Assembly: GCA_017398145.1 (NCBI GenBank)
Contig: JAFQHD010000074.1
Span: 1-47,464 of the forward strand
Direction: 5' to 3'
Source of the DNA: Clostridia bacterium
Lineage (GTDB): Bacteria > Bacillota > Clostridia > Oscillospirales > CAG-272
Length of the DNA stretch: 47,464 nt
In this document: positions 25,255-32,830 of the stretch, one piece after another
How the letters are laid out: each line of letters starts with the position of its first letter
How positions within the stretch are numbered: the first letter of the stretch is position 1
The notes under the pieces: generated by a model
What the model saw: the letters and a program-made list of their open reading frames with translations, nothing else
Told to the model about the DNA's origin: nothing
The model's database searches: none
Translations under genes and position numbers: made by a program

Positions 25255-25500
25255 ATACTGCGACCGACGGGTTCCCGGAGGGGAACGAGCCGAGCGCGTC
25301 CGGGGGACGATGCAGCGAGGCGAGTGAGTGGCAGCGGTCTGTATTTTCAAGGCACCGCCATGTGTCGCCGAAAATACAGGGAACCGCAACAGGACGCGGT
25401 TCGATTCCCATCAGACTATGCGACGGCGACTGGGCTTTGTTCGCACCTACTTCATCGAGGGCAGCCTTCCCTGCCTGTGCAACCAAAACGAAAATGCGCT
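25255..25500. other. GC-rich noncoding stretch with inverted repeats and tRNA-like 3' ends
   Basis: Visibly richer in G+C than its surroundings and without a credible gene. CTGTATTTTC (25339-25348) and GAAAATACAG (25370-25379) form a perfect 10-pair inverted repeat. GAACCGC and GCGGTTC form another stem (about 25381-25402). The latter arm is within GCGGTTCGATTCCC, which looks like a tRNA T arm. At about 25478-25492 GCAACCAAAACGAAAA nearly repeats the sequence at the initiator tRNA end (GCAACCAAAATGAAAA, 25193-25208). Open frames here are probably spurious. Confidence 0.5.
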
Positions 25501-25537
25501 TTGTTTCACAGCGACAACACTGTTGCTTCATTTTTCA

Positions 25538-25566
25538 TTGAAAAAGCTAAAACAATATGTTATACT
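25538..25566 (+). promoter_or_regulatory. Promoter of the membrane-anchored protein gene
   Basis: TTGAAA, 17-base spacer, TATACT, with a leader of about 150 bases. The leader contains AAAAACC and GGGGGTTTTT (25575-25630), which could form a terminator-like stem followed by ATTTATT. Confidence 0.6.
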
Positions 25567-25727
25567 GAATTCAGACAGTAGGTCAAAAACCGTAACGATT
25601 TGTGATAATTAATGACGGGGGTTTTTATTTATTATCTGAAATTCATCAAAAAGTGTAACCAAACGAAATAAAAAGGTAGTTATATAAGTGAGGAGAGTAT
25701 CACGAGACTATCAAAGGAGGACCCGAC

Positions 25728-27008
25728 GTGAAAAAGAAAATAACCATAACAGTTATAATTCTGCTTATTGCCATTTTGATAATTCCTATACCTATGCGGC
25801 TCAAGGACGGTGGGACGGTAAAGTACCAAGCTGTTTTATACAGTATTTCCAATGTTCACCGTCTTGCACCTACCGAGGGCAACGTCAGCTACGAGGACGG
25901 GGTCATAATTGAAATGCTCGGAATTGAGGTATTCAACAACGTCAAGAAAGCTCCCTCTGCAGAGGATCCCGAGGACGGTTCACCGCCTGCGTCAGAGCAG
26001 GAAGAAGAGCCTGTGCTTACGGTTTATGGCTTTGAGGTCTCTTATGCAAACACACCGAAAACAAACAAGATCTACCGCGACACCCTGAACCCTAAAAAAC
26101 TTGCCGATTCAAGCGTTCGTCATCTGCCGATATATAAGCTTGATAACCTTGAGGCGCTTGAAAGGTTCAAGTCTGATTTTGCAGAGGAGTTCGTTATGAC
26201 CAGCGGCTATGACGAGATTCCTTCCTTCAACGAAGTCACCAAAAAATATACCGAGAATTTTTTCGAGGGAAGCTGTCTCTTTCTGGTTTACGTTGATTCG
26301 CCCAACTCGACTCACCGTTTTGCTCTGGAGGGAATAAACATAGACGAAGAATATTTCTGTATTCATATAGAGGAGACCACGGGGGCTGAGACTGTGGACG
26401 ATGCGTTGTCGGGATGGTTTATCACCGTTGCAGTATCAAGTGAGTCTGCTAAAGACTGTACCGAATTTGATGCAGTTCTGAACCACGGCTTGGAGCTTGT
26501 TATCCCCACCGTACCGGTGTTAAGAGAGCCTCCTGAGTTGTATGTTGTCTCAAACGATACGGATATTGAAGCAATGAAGGGTACGTTATCCTGGACTTAC
26601 AGCGACGAAAACGGGAAGGCGGTTACCTTAAATGCAGACAGCAGTCATCCCTTGGTACTCAAGGAACATATGCCTATGTTAGCTCTTGTACCCACAACCT
26701 ATTCAAGCATATATCCTTTAGGTGCGCGGCTTCAGTTCGGGGCTTCACCAAATGAGTTTATACCCGATACCGTGTCAGTCCGCTGCTGGCCTGCAAAAAG
26801 CTGGGGCAATTCACAAGCCGAAAGCGAAAATATCCCGGTGAATTTTGAAAACGGAAACATCTTTATCGAGCTTAAGGACGGGGATTATATTTACGAAGTG
26901 ACAGCCAACTGGAACGACTCAAAATCTACCTACGGCTCGGTCTGCTACAGCTTTTATACCTTGAAAGCAAGCGCGGATGCGGTGTTGGATTTTGAAACTA
27001 TTGAATGA
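25728..27008 (+). CDS. Membrane-anchored extracytoplasmic protein of unknown function
   Basis: 426 residues from GTG 25728, with AAAGGAGG seven bases upstream. A single N-terminal hydrophobic helix (about 4-22, ITVIILLIAILIIPIP) is followed by KDGGTVKYQAVLYSI, an opening found in a recurrent but unnamed clostridial family. An acidic Pro/Glu stretch lies near residues 78-98. The rest is predicted outside the cell, with a C-terminal beta-rich end (DGDYIYEVTANW...YGSVCYSFYTL). There is no lipobox, so it is probably held by the uncleaved helix. Monocistronic. I cannot give a function. Confidence 0.75.
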   Translation: MKKKITITVIILLIAILIIPIPMRLKDGGTVKYQAVLYSISNVHRLAPTEGNVSYEDGVIIEMLGIEVFNNVKKAPSAEDPEDGSPPASEQEEEPVLTVYGFEVSYANTPKTNKIYRDTLNPKKLADSSVRHLPIYKLDNLEALERFKSDFAEEFVMTSGYDEIPSFNEVTKKYTENFFEGSCLFLVYVDSPNSTHRFALEGINIDEEYFCIHIEETTGAETVDDALSGWFITVAVSSESAKDCTEFDAVLNHGLELVIPTVPVLREPPELYVVSNDTDIEAMKGTLSWTYSDENGKAVTLNADSSHPLVLKEHMPMLALVPTTYSSIYPLGARLQFGASPNEFIPDTVSVRCWPAKSWGNSQAESENIPVNFENGNIFIELKDGDYIYEVTANWNDSKSTYGSVCYSFYTLKASADAVLDFETIE

Positions 27009-27028
27009 ATAATATAACGATAGAAAGA

Positions 27029-27050
27029 CTGCCGAATGGCAGCCTTTTCG
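27029..27050 (+). terminator. Short terminator after the membrane-anchored protein gene
   Basis: CTGCC-gaat-GGCAG followed by CCTTTTC. The stem is only five to six pairs, so it is weak. Confidence 0.5.
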
Positions 27051-27061
27051 GTTTATTACAG

Positions 27062-27460
27062 TCAGTCCGAAAACCTCTGCATTCCCCACCAATCGGGAAC
27101 AAGGTCTTTAAGCTTTACTGTTTTTTCGGTTTCAAGGTCAAGGAGAATTTCGATATCTCCGCTGTCCTTATCAAGTTGCATCATAAACTCACGGCAAGCT
27201 CCGCAGGGTGATCCTACCCTGCCGTCAGGCATTACCGCAACGACCTTGTCGATTTGGCTTTCACCGTTTGTAATCATATTGGCTATAGCGTTTCTCTCGG
27301 CACACATTCCAAGCCCCGAGGCTGTGTCTATGCAGACACCGACATAAATGTTTCCCTGCTTTGTAAGAATTGCCGCCGCAACTCCGCCGGCATCTATAAA
27401 CGGTGATATCGTCCGATCATTCTGAACTTTAATTGCTTCGTTGTATAATTTATTCCACAT
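27062..27460 (-). CDS. cdd: Cytidine deaminase family protein
   Basis: 132 residues. The zinc site reads CAERNAI (Cys and catalytic Glu) and PCGACREF (two Cys), the standard cytidine deaminase pattern. AAAILTKQGNIYVGVCIDTASG precedes it. It would deaminate cytidine or deoxycytidine to uridine for pyrimidine salvage. The substrate Asn-Glu motif near the N-terminus is not clear, so a related deaminase (blasticidin-S type) is possible. Monocistronic with its own promoter. Confidence 0.85.
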   Translation of the reverse strand: MWNKLYNEAIKVQNDRTISPFIDAGGVAAAILTKQGNIYVGVCIDTASGLGMCAERNAIANMITNGESQIDKVVAVMPDGRVGSPCGACREFMMQLDKDSGDIEILLDLETEKTVKLKDLVPDWWGMQRFSD

Positions 27461-27498
27461 AGTATTTGCCTCGTAGAGCTCTTTTTTACATCAAGTAT

Positions 27499-27527
27499 AT
27501 TTTATCGCATAAGCATAAAAAAGTCAA
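27499..27527 (-). promoter_or_regulatory. Promoter of cdd
   Basis: Minus strand TTGACT, 17-base spacer, TAAAAT. Confidence 0.7.
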
Positions 27528-27606
27528 CTTTGATTACAATACCATCTTTAATATTTCTGATATTACTGATGTCATTAATTTTTAAACGAATTACTGTATA
27601 AACAGA

Positions 27607-27640
27607 ACACCCGACGGAGTGAAATCATCCTGTCGGGTGT
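27607..27640 (-). terminator. Terminator of the small XRE gene (repeat-family hairpin)
   Basis: ACACCCGAC (27607-27615) pairs with GTCGGGTGT (27632-27640). The same hairpin type with CACCCGA/TCGGGTG arms occurs at 30191-30226 and 35248-35279, each time next to a copy of the XRE gene tail. Confidence 0.8.
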
Positions 27641-27648
27641 TTGTTATG

Positions 27649-27849
27649 TCATTCATCAAACAATCGGTCGATTGAGACCGAAAAGAGCTTTGCTATATCG
27701 GGCAAAAGAGTGATATCCGGCAAGGAGCGTTCCTGCTCCCATTTTGATACCGCTTGTACGCTGACCCGCAGTTTGTATGCCAAAGCACGTTGAGTCAGCC
27801 CCGATGAAATTCGCAGCTCTTTAATATTTTTGCCTATCGGCAGATTCAT
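27649..27849 (-). CDS. Small XRE-type DNA-binding protein (intact copy of a repeated cassette)
   Basis: 66 residues, almost entirely one Cro/C1 helix-turn-helix: GLTQRALAYKLRVSVQAVSKWEQ and SVSIDRLFDE. It has no effector domain and so is probably a repressor or an immunity-like regulator. The ribosome binding site (GAGAGG) is eleven bases upstream. A promoter near 28100 and a 20-residue leader peptide lie upstream on the same strand, with a hairpin between. About 43 of 55 aligned residues match the truncated copy at 30228-30410, and a short tail of a third copy lies at 35281-35306. Confidence 0.8.
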   Translation of the reverse strand: MNLPIGKNIKELRISSGLTQRALAYKLRVSVQAVSKWEQERSLPDITLLPDIAKLFSVSIDRLFDE

Positions 27850-27902
27850 AGATGTGCTTACCTCTCTTTGAATAATATAGAGTGCCGCACAAAATATGAC
27901 AA

Positions 27903-27932
27903 GGCAAAGCTATGCCGTGGCACAGCTCCGCC
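27903..27932 (-). promoter_or_regulatory. Hairpin between leader peptide and small XRE gene
   Basis: AGCTATGCC and GGCACAGCT pair around GT with one mismatch, extended by GGC/GCC. It has no T run. It could be an attenuation or translation-control structure. Confidence 0.4.
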
Positions 27933-27957
27933 CTGCTATTACTCACCTTACTCGGTC

Positions 27958-28020
27958 TTAGTGTTGACCGACAGGGGCGAGCAATACGACACCAACTGTG
28001 TGCTGTGTGCCTGAAATCAT
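27958..28020 (-). CDS. Possible 20-residue leader peptide upstream of the small XRE gene
   Basis: ATG 28020 follows AAAGGAGG by eight bases, one of the best ribosome binding sites in the window. The peptide begins MISGTQHTVG and ends in APVGQH before TAA. It lies 60-70 bases downstream of a good promoter and about 110 bases before the XRE start. A strong site in front of so short a frame suggests a translated leader or a small secreted or signal peptide. There is no family I can name. Confidence 0.45.
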   Translation of the reverse strand: MISGTQHTVGVVLLAPVGQH

Positions 28021-28080
28021 ATACTGCCCCTCCTTTCGTAATTTAATAAAATTTATAACCTTAACGCCTGCAGTCATCTC

Positions 28081-28122
28081 GGCTACGGTTATATTTTAAC
28101 ACATACCGTAACCATATGTCAA
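28081..28122 (-). promoter_or_regulatory. Promoter with inverted repeat, for leader peptide and small XRE gene
   Basis: Minus strand TTGACA (28117-28122), 18-base spacer, TAAAAT (28093-28098). GGCTACGGT (28081-28089) and ACCGTAACC (28105-28113) form an inverted repeat (8 of 9) that brackets the -10, a good place for an operator. The XRE protein itself is the obvious candidate to bind it. Confidence 0.6.
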
Positions 28123-28176
28123 TGTAAAAAAGTATACCGTTAGTAGTAGTATTTACTGCTTTTCCAAAAGAAATAT

Positions 28177-28205
28177 TTGACACTCGGGGATTATAAAGCT
28201 ATAAT
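28177..28205 (+). promoter_or_regulatory. Promoter of the rRNA methylase-oxidoreductase operon
   Basis: TTGACA, 17-base spacer, TATAAT; divergent from the XRE promoter. Confidence 0.85.
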
Positions 28206-28232
28206 ATATACAGCAAAATAATGGAGAATAAC

Positions 28233-29051
28233 ATGAATAATATTATAGAAATAACAGATTTTCAAGCGCCCGAGCTGGACGTGTATGCACGGCTGAGCGA
28301 GGTTCAGCTCTTGAACAGAGAGTTTCCCGAAAAAGGTATGTTTATTGCCGAAAGCCCGAAGGTTATTGAACGGGCTCTTGATGCCGGATATGAAGCGATC
28401 TCGTGTCTTATGGAGAAAAAGCATATCGAGGGTGAGGGCAAGCATATTCTTGACAGGATAGGGGATGTGCCCGTTTACTGTGCGGAGTTTGATATTCTGA
28501 CACAGCTCACGGGCTTTAAGCTCACGCGCGGTATGCTGTGTGCCATGAGACGCAAGCCTCTGGCAACAGTTGAGGAGATCTGCAAAGATAAAAACAGAAT
28601 AGTTATACTTGATAAAGTGATGAATCCCACAAACGTGGGTGCTATAATCCGTTCGGCTGCGGCTCTCGGAATGGATGCAGTGCTCCTCACTCCCGGTTGC
28701 TCGGATCCTCTGTACAGACGTGCGGCAAGGGTCAGTATGGGCACCGTATTTCAGATCGAATGGACGTTTTTGCCTGATGACAGCCTTGGTGAAATAAAGG
28801 AGCTCGGCTTTAAAACCGTAGCTATGGCACTGAAGGACAATTCCCTTTCCATTAATGACCCCGGGCTGAACGCTGAAAAGAAGCTTGCGATAATTATGGG
28901 TACCGAGGGTGACGGGCTCTCTGACCAAACCATATCCGACTGCGATTATACCGTAAAAATACCAATGTATCACGGAGTGGACTCGCTGAACGTTGCTGCC
29001 GCTTCCGCCGTGGCATTCTATGCTCTCGGCCGTAAGCAGAAACTAAGTTGA
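28233..29051 (+). CDS. TrmH/SpoU-family RNA 2'-O-methyltransferase
   Basis: 272 residues from ATG 28233, with GGAG six bases upstream; the ATG at 28221 would include that site. The SPOUT motifs are VMNPTNVGAIIRSAAALG (motif 1), IIMGTEGDGLS (motif 2) and IPMYHGVDSLNVAAASAV (motif 3), which form the AdoMet-binding knot. The N-terminal part (about 20-90) is the RNA-binding substrate domain, including FIAESPKVIERAL. The substrate is probably 23S rRNA or tRNA and cannot be settled here. It is 19 bases upstream of the aldo/keto reductase gene. Confidence 0.92.
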   Translation: MNNIIEITDFQAPELDVYARLSEVQLLNREFPEKGMFIAESPKVIERALDAGYEAISCLMEKKHIEGEGKHILDRIGDVPVYCAEFDILTQLTGFKLTRGMLCAMRRKPLATVEEICKDKNRIVILDKVMNPTNVGAIIRSAAALGMDAVLLTPGCSDPLYRRAARVSMGTVFQIEWTFLPDDSLGEIKELGFKTVAMALKDNSLSINDPGLNAEKKLAIIMGTEGDGLSDQTISDCDYTVKIPMYHGVDSLNVAAASAVAFYALGRKQKLS

Positions 29052-29070
29052 GATAACAGGAGAATTACCT

Positions 29071-30177
29071 ATGGAATACAGAAAACTACCTCACGGAAGT
29101 GAAAATGAAAAATTCAGCGTACTGGGTCTCGGACTTGGCGGTATCGGACAGACTCCCGCCGATGAAATAGAGGCCATAATCCGCAAAGCCATAGATCACG
29201 GAATAAACTTCTTTGATATGTGTACCGCCGGTGCCACCTACGCACCCTTTGGACGTGCCATTGCGGGCAGGCGTGAACAGGTATTTTTGCAGATTCATTT
29301 CGGTGCGGTCTATGATGAAAAGGGTGAATACGGCTGGTGCCGTGATTTTGAGACTATCAAAAAGACCTTTCTCTGGGAGCTTGACACTCTCGGTACCGAC
29401 TACGTGGACTTTGGATTTCTACACTGTGTTGACGAGGACGAGGATTTTGACAAGCTGGTGGAGATTGGCGTTTGGGACTATTTGAAGGAGCTTAAGTCAC
29501 AGGGTGTTGTCCGTCATATCGGATTTTCTTCCCATACCCCCTCTGTCGCCAACCGTATCATTGACACGGGGCTGGTTGATATGATGATGTTCTCCATCAA
29601 CCCTGCCTATGATTTTGAAAAGGGTGACGAGTACGGTATCGGCTCTGTCAAGGAACGCTTTGAACTGCTCAGCCGTTGCTCAAGAGAAGGTATTGGAATC
29701 TCTGTAATGAAGCCCTTTTTTGCGGGTCAGCTGCTTAGTGCAGAGCATTCTCCCTTTGGTGAAGCTCTGACTCACGCTCAATGTCTGCAATACGCTATCG
29801 ACCGTCCCGGAGTTCTTGTGGCTGTCCCCGGAGTACAGACTATGAAGCATCTGGATCAGGTGCTTAAATTCCTTGAAGCTACAGATGAAGAAAAGGACTA
29901 CTCGGTTATCGGCGGCTTTACCGCTGACAAAATTTCCGGTACCTGTGTTTACTGTAACCACTGTCAGCCCTGCCCTGCCGGTATAGATATCGGTCTGGTG
30001 AATAAGTATTATGATCTGGCGCTGGCAGGGGACGAGATCGCCGCAAACCATTATACCAAGCTGTCGGTCAAGGCAGATGCTTGTCTTAAGTGCGGTCACT
30101 GTGAGGATCGCTGCCCCTTTGACGTAAAGCAGATGTCTAAAATGACCGAGATAGACTGTTATTTTGATGCGAAATAA
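29071..30177 (+). CDS. Aldo/keto reductase with C-terminal 4Fe-4S ferredoxin domain
   Basis: 368 residues. The TIM-barrel aldo/keto reductase part (about 1-275) has GLGLGGIGQ, the INFFDMCTAGATYAPFG active-site loop, DFGFLHCVD and RHIGFSSHTP. The general-acid Lys of classical members is not where expected: the strand reads FLQIHFGA. The C-terminal part has CVYCNHCQPCPAG (about 290) and CLKCGHCEDRCPFD (about 335), binding two 4Fe-4S clusters. This subfamily is frequent in anaerobes and poorly characterised; reduction through ferredoxin rather than NADPH is possible. Operon with the upstream rRNA methylase. Confidence 0.9.
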   Translation: MEYRKLPHGSENEKFSVLGLGLGGIGQTPADEIEAIIRKAIDHGINFFDMCTAGATYAPFGRAIAGRREQVFLQIHFGAVYDEKGEYGWCRDFETIKKTFLWELDTLGTDYVDFGFLHCVDEDEDFDKLVEIGVWDYLKELKSQGVVRHIGFSSHTPSVANRIIDTGLVDMMMFSINPAYDFEKGDEYGIGSVKERFELLSRCSREGIGISVMKPFFAGQLLSAEHSPFGEALTHAQCLQYAIDRPGVLVAVPGVQTMKHLDQVLKFLEATDEEKDYSVIGGFTADKISGTCVYCNHCQPCPAGIDIGLVNKYYDLALAGDEIAANHYTKLSVKADACLKCGHCEDRCPFDVKQMSKMTEIDCYFDAK

Positions 30178-30190
30178 TATACATATAAGC

Positions 30191-30226
30191 AACACCCGAT
30201 AGGCTTGCTTAACCTATCGGGTGTTT
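30191..30226 (+). terminator. Terminator after aldo/keto reductase (repeat-family hairpin)
   Basis: CACCCGATAGG pairs with CCTATCGGGTG, then TTTGTTA. It also abuts the decayed XRE copy on the other strand. Confidence 0.9.
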
Positions 30227-30227
30227 G

Positions 30228-30410
30228 TTATGTTACGTCGTTAAACAGTTGGTCGATTGTGACCGAAAAAAGCTTGGTTATCCTGGGCAACAGGGTAACG
30301 TCGGGATAGGACAGCTCCTGTTCCCATTTTGATACCGCCTGTACGCTGACCTGCAGCTTATACGCCAATGCTCTTTGGGTCATTCCTCTTGAAATACGTA
30401 ACTGCCGGTA
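30228..30410 (-). pseudogene. 5'-truncated copy of the small XRE gene
   Basis: The minus-strand frame from about LRISRGMTQRALAYKL through VSVQAVSKWEQE to LFSVTIDQLFNDVT and TAA aligns over 55 residues with the intact protein at 27649-27849 (about 43 identical). The first eleven residues and the start region are gone. Sequence runs directly into the end of the ccdA-like gene, whose stop is at 30419. Several helix-turn-helix substitutions (R to L, D to R) suggest decay. The terminator hairpin beyond it is also a family copy. Confidence 0.75.
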
Positions 30411-30418
30411 GCAGCAAG

Positions 30419-31114
30419 TTAAATCAGAGCGTCGGTCAGATTATATATTCCTGCAAGCAGTATTACTGTTCCCATCACGATTTTTATAATTGCAGTAACT
30501 TTATTATATCGCTTATTTTGACTGATTTTCTGCATTAATCCAACCGATGTTCCCGCCAGAAGTATAAGCACGCTGTGACCTATAGAGTATAGCAGCATTA
30601 AAAGCACGCCCCACATCATATTGCCTTTATCCGCAAGCATTGCAAGCAAGGCAACGAGCACAGGTGTTGAACAATGCGAGGAAAACACCCCTGCAAGCAG
30701 ACCCGAAACAAACGCACCTGCAAAACCGCGTTTTTGATTCTTTGATACAAGATCTGCCGAAGGTATAACCCTGATAATTCCCCATAGCTGCAATGCCATA
30801 ACTATCAGAAGCAACCCAAGTATGATATGCCATATATGTGACGAGGTGTTTATCAAGTGTCCTGCCAGTGTTGCAATAATACCGAGTGCAACGAATGTAA
30901 CGGTACTTCCTGTCGAAAAAAACACAGAATAAGCAAATGCCCTTTTTGGCTCTTTTACGCCTGTACCACCCACATATCCAAGTATCAAGGGGAGAGTCGA
31001 AAGCGAACAAGGTGTAAGAGTGGTTAGTACTCCTGCCGCAAGAGCGAGCAGAGGTGCAAGCCACATATTGTGTCCGATAAGCTCAGCAATCCGTGATAAT
31101 AAAGACTCTATCAT
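30419..31114 (-). CDS. ccdA: CcdA/DsbD-type membrane electron-transfer protein
   Basis: 231 residues with six membrane helices. The two key cysteine motifs of the CcdA family are present: TPCSLSTLPL in the first helix and SSHCSTPVLV in the fourth. Such proteins carry reducing power from cytoplasmic thioredoxin across the membrane for extracytoplasmic thiol reduction or cytochrome maturation. No cytochrome c gene is visible, so thiol repair or methionine sulfoxide reduction is more likely. The partner protein is not adjacent. The upstream 170 bases hold only a gene remnant. GGGGCGG lies near the start. Confidence 0.85.
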   Translation of the reverse strand: MIESLLSRIAELIGHNMWLAPLLALAAGVLTTLTPCSLSTLPLILGYVGGTGVKEPKRAFAYSVFFSTGSTVTFVALGIIATLAGHLINTSSHIWHIILGLLLIVMALQLWGIIRVIPSADLVSKNQKRGFAGAFVSGLLAGVFSSHCSTPVLVALLAMLADKGNMMWGVLLMLLYSIGHSVLILLAGTSVGLMQKISQNKRYNKVTAIIKIVMGTVILLAGIYNLTDALI

Positions 31115-31183
31115 TAGTTCCGCCCCATTTCTGATTATATTTATATAATAACTAAGATTTGCGCATCTTAAACAGTATAAATC

Positions 31184-31222
31184 TCAAAGCCGTTTATTCT
31201 TTCTTGTCAGTTCTCTGAACAT
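31184..31222 (-). pseudogene. Possible remnant of a flavin-oxidoreductase (PNPOx-like) gene start
   Basis: ATG 31222 follows GAGGG and reads MFRELTRKNKRL before a stop. It resembles the opening of PNPOx-like flavoproteins common in Clostridia (MFREMRRK...). Only twelve codons exist, so this is a weak call. Confidence 0.25.
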
Positions 31223-31289
31223 TAATAGTTTTCCCTCTCATATTTAATGAAACCGTTTTTTTATTTTCGCTGTTCCGTATGATACTGCA

Positions 31290-31715
31290 TTATATCAATA
31301 CTCCGTTACAATGATCGATCTCGTGCTGTATTATCTGGGCGGTCCAGCCTGTGTAGGTCTTAATGCGGGTCTGCATTTCGACAGTCTGGTATCTGACCTT
31401 GATGCTTTTGTATCTCTTACATTTTCTCGGTCCTCCGAGAAGTGACAGACAGCTCTCCTCGGTATCGTATGCTCCCTCTGCCTTGATGATCTCGGGATTG
31501 AGCATAACCGTATATGTAGGTGTCCTTCCGCTTTCGTCAAGAAAGGCAATTATACGTTTACGCACACCTATCATATTTGCTGCCATACCGACACAGCCCT
31601 CACGGTGTTCGATCAATGTATCAAGCAGATCTTGTGCTGTCTGTATATCATCTTTAGTTGCTATCTCCGATTTTCCTGCAAGGAAGATCTGATCGTGCAT
31701 CAGTTCTTTGATCAT
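31290..31715 (-). CDS. Peptide deformylase-like protein with altered motif 1
   Basis: 141 residues. The zinc ligands are all present: Cys89 in EESCLSL, and His131 and His135 with catalytic Glu132 in QHEIDH. Motif 1, normally GxGLAAPQ, reads GCVGMAANM, so the conserved Pro-Gln is Asn-Met. The Gln normally contacts the formyl group. Loss of it could lower deformylase activity or change the substrate. The organism surely has another deformylase, since no fmt lies nearby. The start overlaps the stop of the flavin reductase gene as ATGA, as last gene of a five-gene operon. Confidence 0.85.
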   Translation of the reverse strand: MIKELMHDQIFLAGKSEIATKDDIQTAQDLLDTLIEHREGCVGMAANMIGVRKRIIAFLDESGRTPTYTVMLNPEIIKAEGAYDTEESCLSLLGGPRKCKRYKSIKVRYQTVEMQTRIKTYTGWTAQIIQHEIDHCNGVLI

Positions 31716-32269
31716 TTCATCTTCTTTCCATCAGAAAATGCCTGACCTACTTTTTCACCGAAACTCCAATAAACGTGGGTAGCGCTGTCGTAGATAATGG
31801 GATCAAGCTTCTTGGCATCTATCTTTCCGTCCTCGGAAAGAATAGATGTGTCAGCAGAGACGTTCACTATCTCGCCTATGCAGATTCCGTCCTCGTTGAA
31901 CTTATGGAGCTTGCACTCAACTGTCATGGGCAATTCTTCGATAATGGGAGCGTTGACAAACTCGCTCTTTACGGCATGGAAGCCTGCTTTTTCAAACTTA
32001 TCGGGCTCGTCGTTTCCCGAAACTATACCCACATAGTCACAGGGGACTACCGTCTTTGCGGTAGCAAAGCTGACGGTAAATGCTCCTGTTTTAAGAATAT
32101 TGGCGGTCGTCTTATGCTCGTCTGCAAGACAGACCATAACTAAATTCGTATCGTAGATCCCTCCCCAAGCCGCGTTCATCGCGTTGGGTTTTCCGTTTTC
32201 GTCATATGTTCCGACGATAAGCACCGGCATAGGATAAAGCCAGTTTTTAACTCCAAAATTCTTACGCAT
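31712..32269 (-). CDS. Flavin reductase-like FMN-binding protein
   Basis: 185 residues with the split-barrel fold of the flavin reductase/flavoredoxin family: YPMPVLIVGTYDENGKPNAMNAAW at the N-terminus and NILKTGAFTVSFAT, the usual FMN phosphate contact. GGIYDTNLVMVCL follows. It probably moves electrons between NAD(P)H or ferredoxin and a partner. Twelve bases after the GNAT gene, and overlapping the deformylase-like gene. The partner is not evident. Confidence 0.9.
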   Translation of the reverse strand: MRKNFGVKNWLYPMPVLIVGTYDENGKPNAMNAAWGGIYDTNLVMVCLADEHKTTANILKTGAFTVSFATAKTVVPCDYVGIVSGNDEPDKFEKAGFHAVKSEFVNAPIIEELPMTVECKLHKFNEDGICIGEIVNVSADTSILSEDGKIDAKKLDPIIYDSATHVYWSFGEKVGQAFSDGKKMK

Positions 32270-32281
32270 AATATTCTCCTT

Positions 32282-32830
32282 TTAGTTTTTAATGATACTT
32301 TCCCAGGTTTCTTTTGTCATTAAATTACAGTGACCGGTACGTATCTCACCGAGCAAGCTTACTTCAAGACCCTCGGTTTTATGCTGATATACAAAGCCCA
32401 GCTTTTCCTGTACTCTTTTTGATTTTTCGTTACCGTCATAGTAGCCACACCACACGGCACGCATACCCAGCTCTTCGAAAGCATAACGCAAAAGTTCACG
32501 GGCGCTTTCGGGTATAAGTCCCTGACCCCAAAAGGGTTTACCTATCCAGTAACCAAGCTCACATTCATCGTCTCTGTCTGTCATATCGGTACTACCGTTC
32601 AGTTTAAGACCTATGCTTCCGACAGCACAGCCATCCTCTTTAAGACAAACGGCATAGGTTTCGGGAACCGAAAGAACGTTTCGGATGATCTCTCGGCTGT
32701 TCTCGACACTTGTATGTACAGGCCAACCTGCAATCGGACCCACATCGGGATCGCTTGCATATTTGTATAAGTCCTCGGCATCATCCTCCCGCCAAGGACG
32801 TAAAATAAGACGTTCAGTTTCTAATATCAT
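32282..32830 (-). CDS. GNAT N-acetyltransferase, RimJ/RimL type
   Basis: 182 residues. ETERLILRPWREDDAEDLYKYASDPDVG is the standard opening, and LGYWIGKPFWGQGLIPESARELL is the acetyl-CoA-binding motif A with the QGLIPE pyrophosphate loop. It acetylates a protein N-terminus or a small amine, and the substrate cannot be told. The start overlaps the TipAS gene stop by four bases. Confidence 0.92.
   Translation of the reverse strand: MILETERLILRPWREDDAEDLYKYASDPDVGPIAGWPVHTSVENSREIIRNVLSVPETYAVCLKEDGCAVGSIGLKLNGSTDMTDRDDECELGYWIGKPFWGQGLIPESARELLRYAFEELGMRAVWCGYYDGNEKSKRVQEKLGFVYQHKTEGLEVSLLGEIRTGHCNLMTKETWESIIKN

Noticed and set aside
25156-25389. Minus-strand frame ending in VAETGIEPATSGL across the initiator tRNA
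   Set aside because: This peptide is a known artefact of reading tRNA-Met genes backwards.
25253-25531. Minus-strand 92-codon frame in the GC-rich stretch
   Set aside because: No ribosome binding site, odd composition, overlapping inverted repeats. Better explained as noncoding.
28191-28973. 260-codon minus-strand frame opposite the rRNA methylase
   Set aside because: The plus strand encodes all three SPOUT motifs; the antisense frame has no support.
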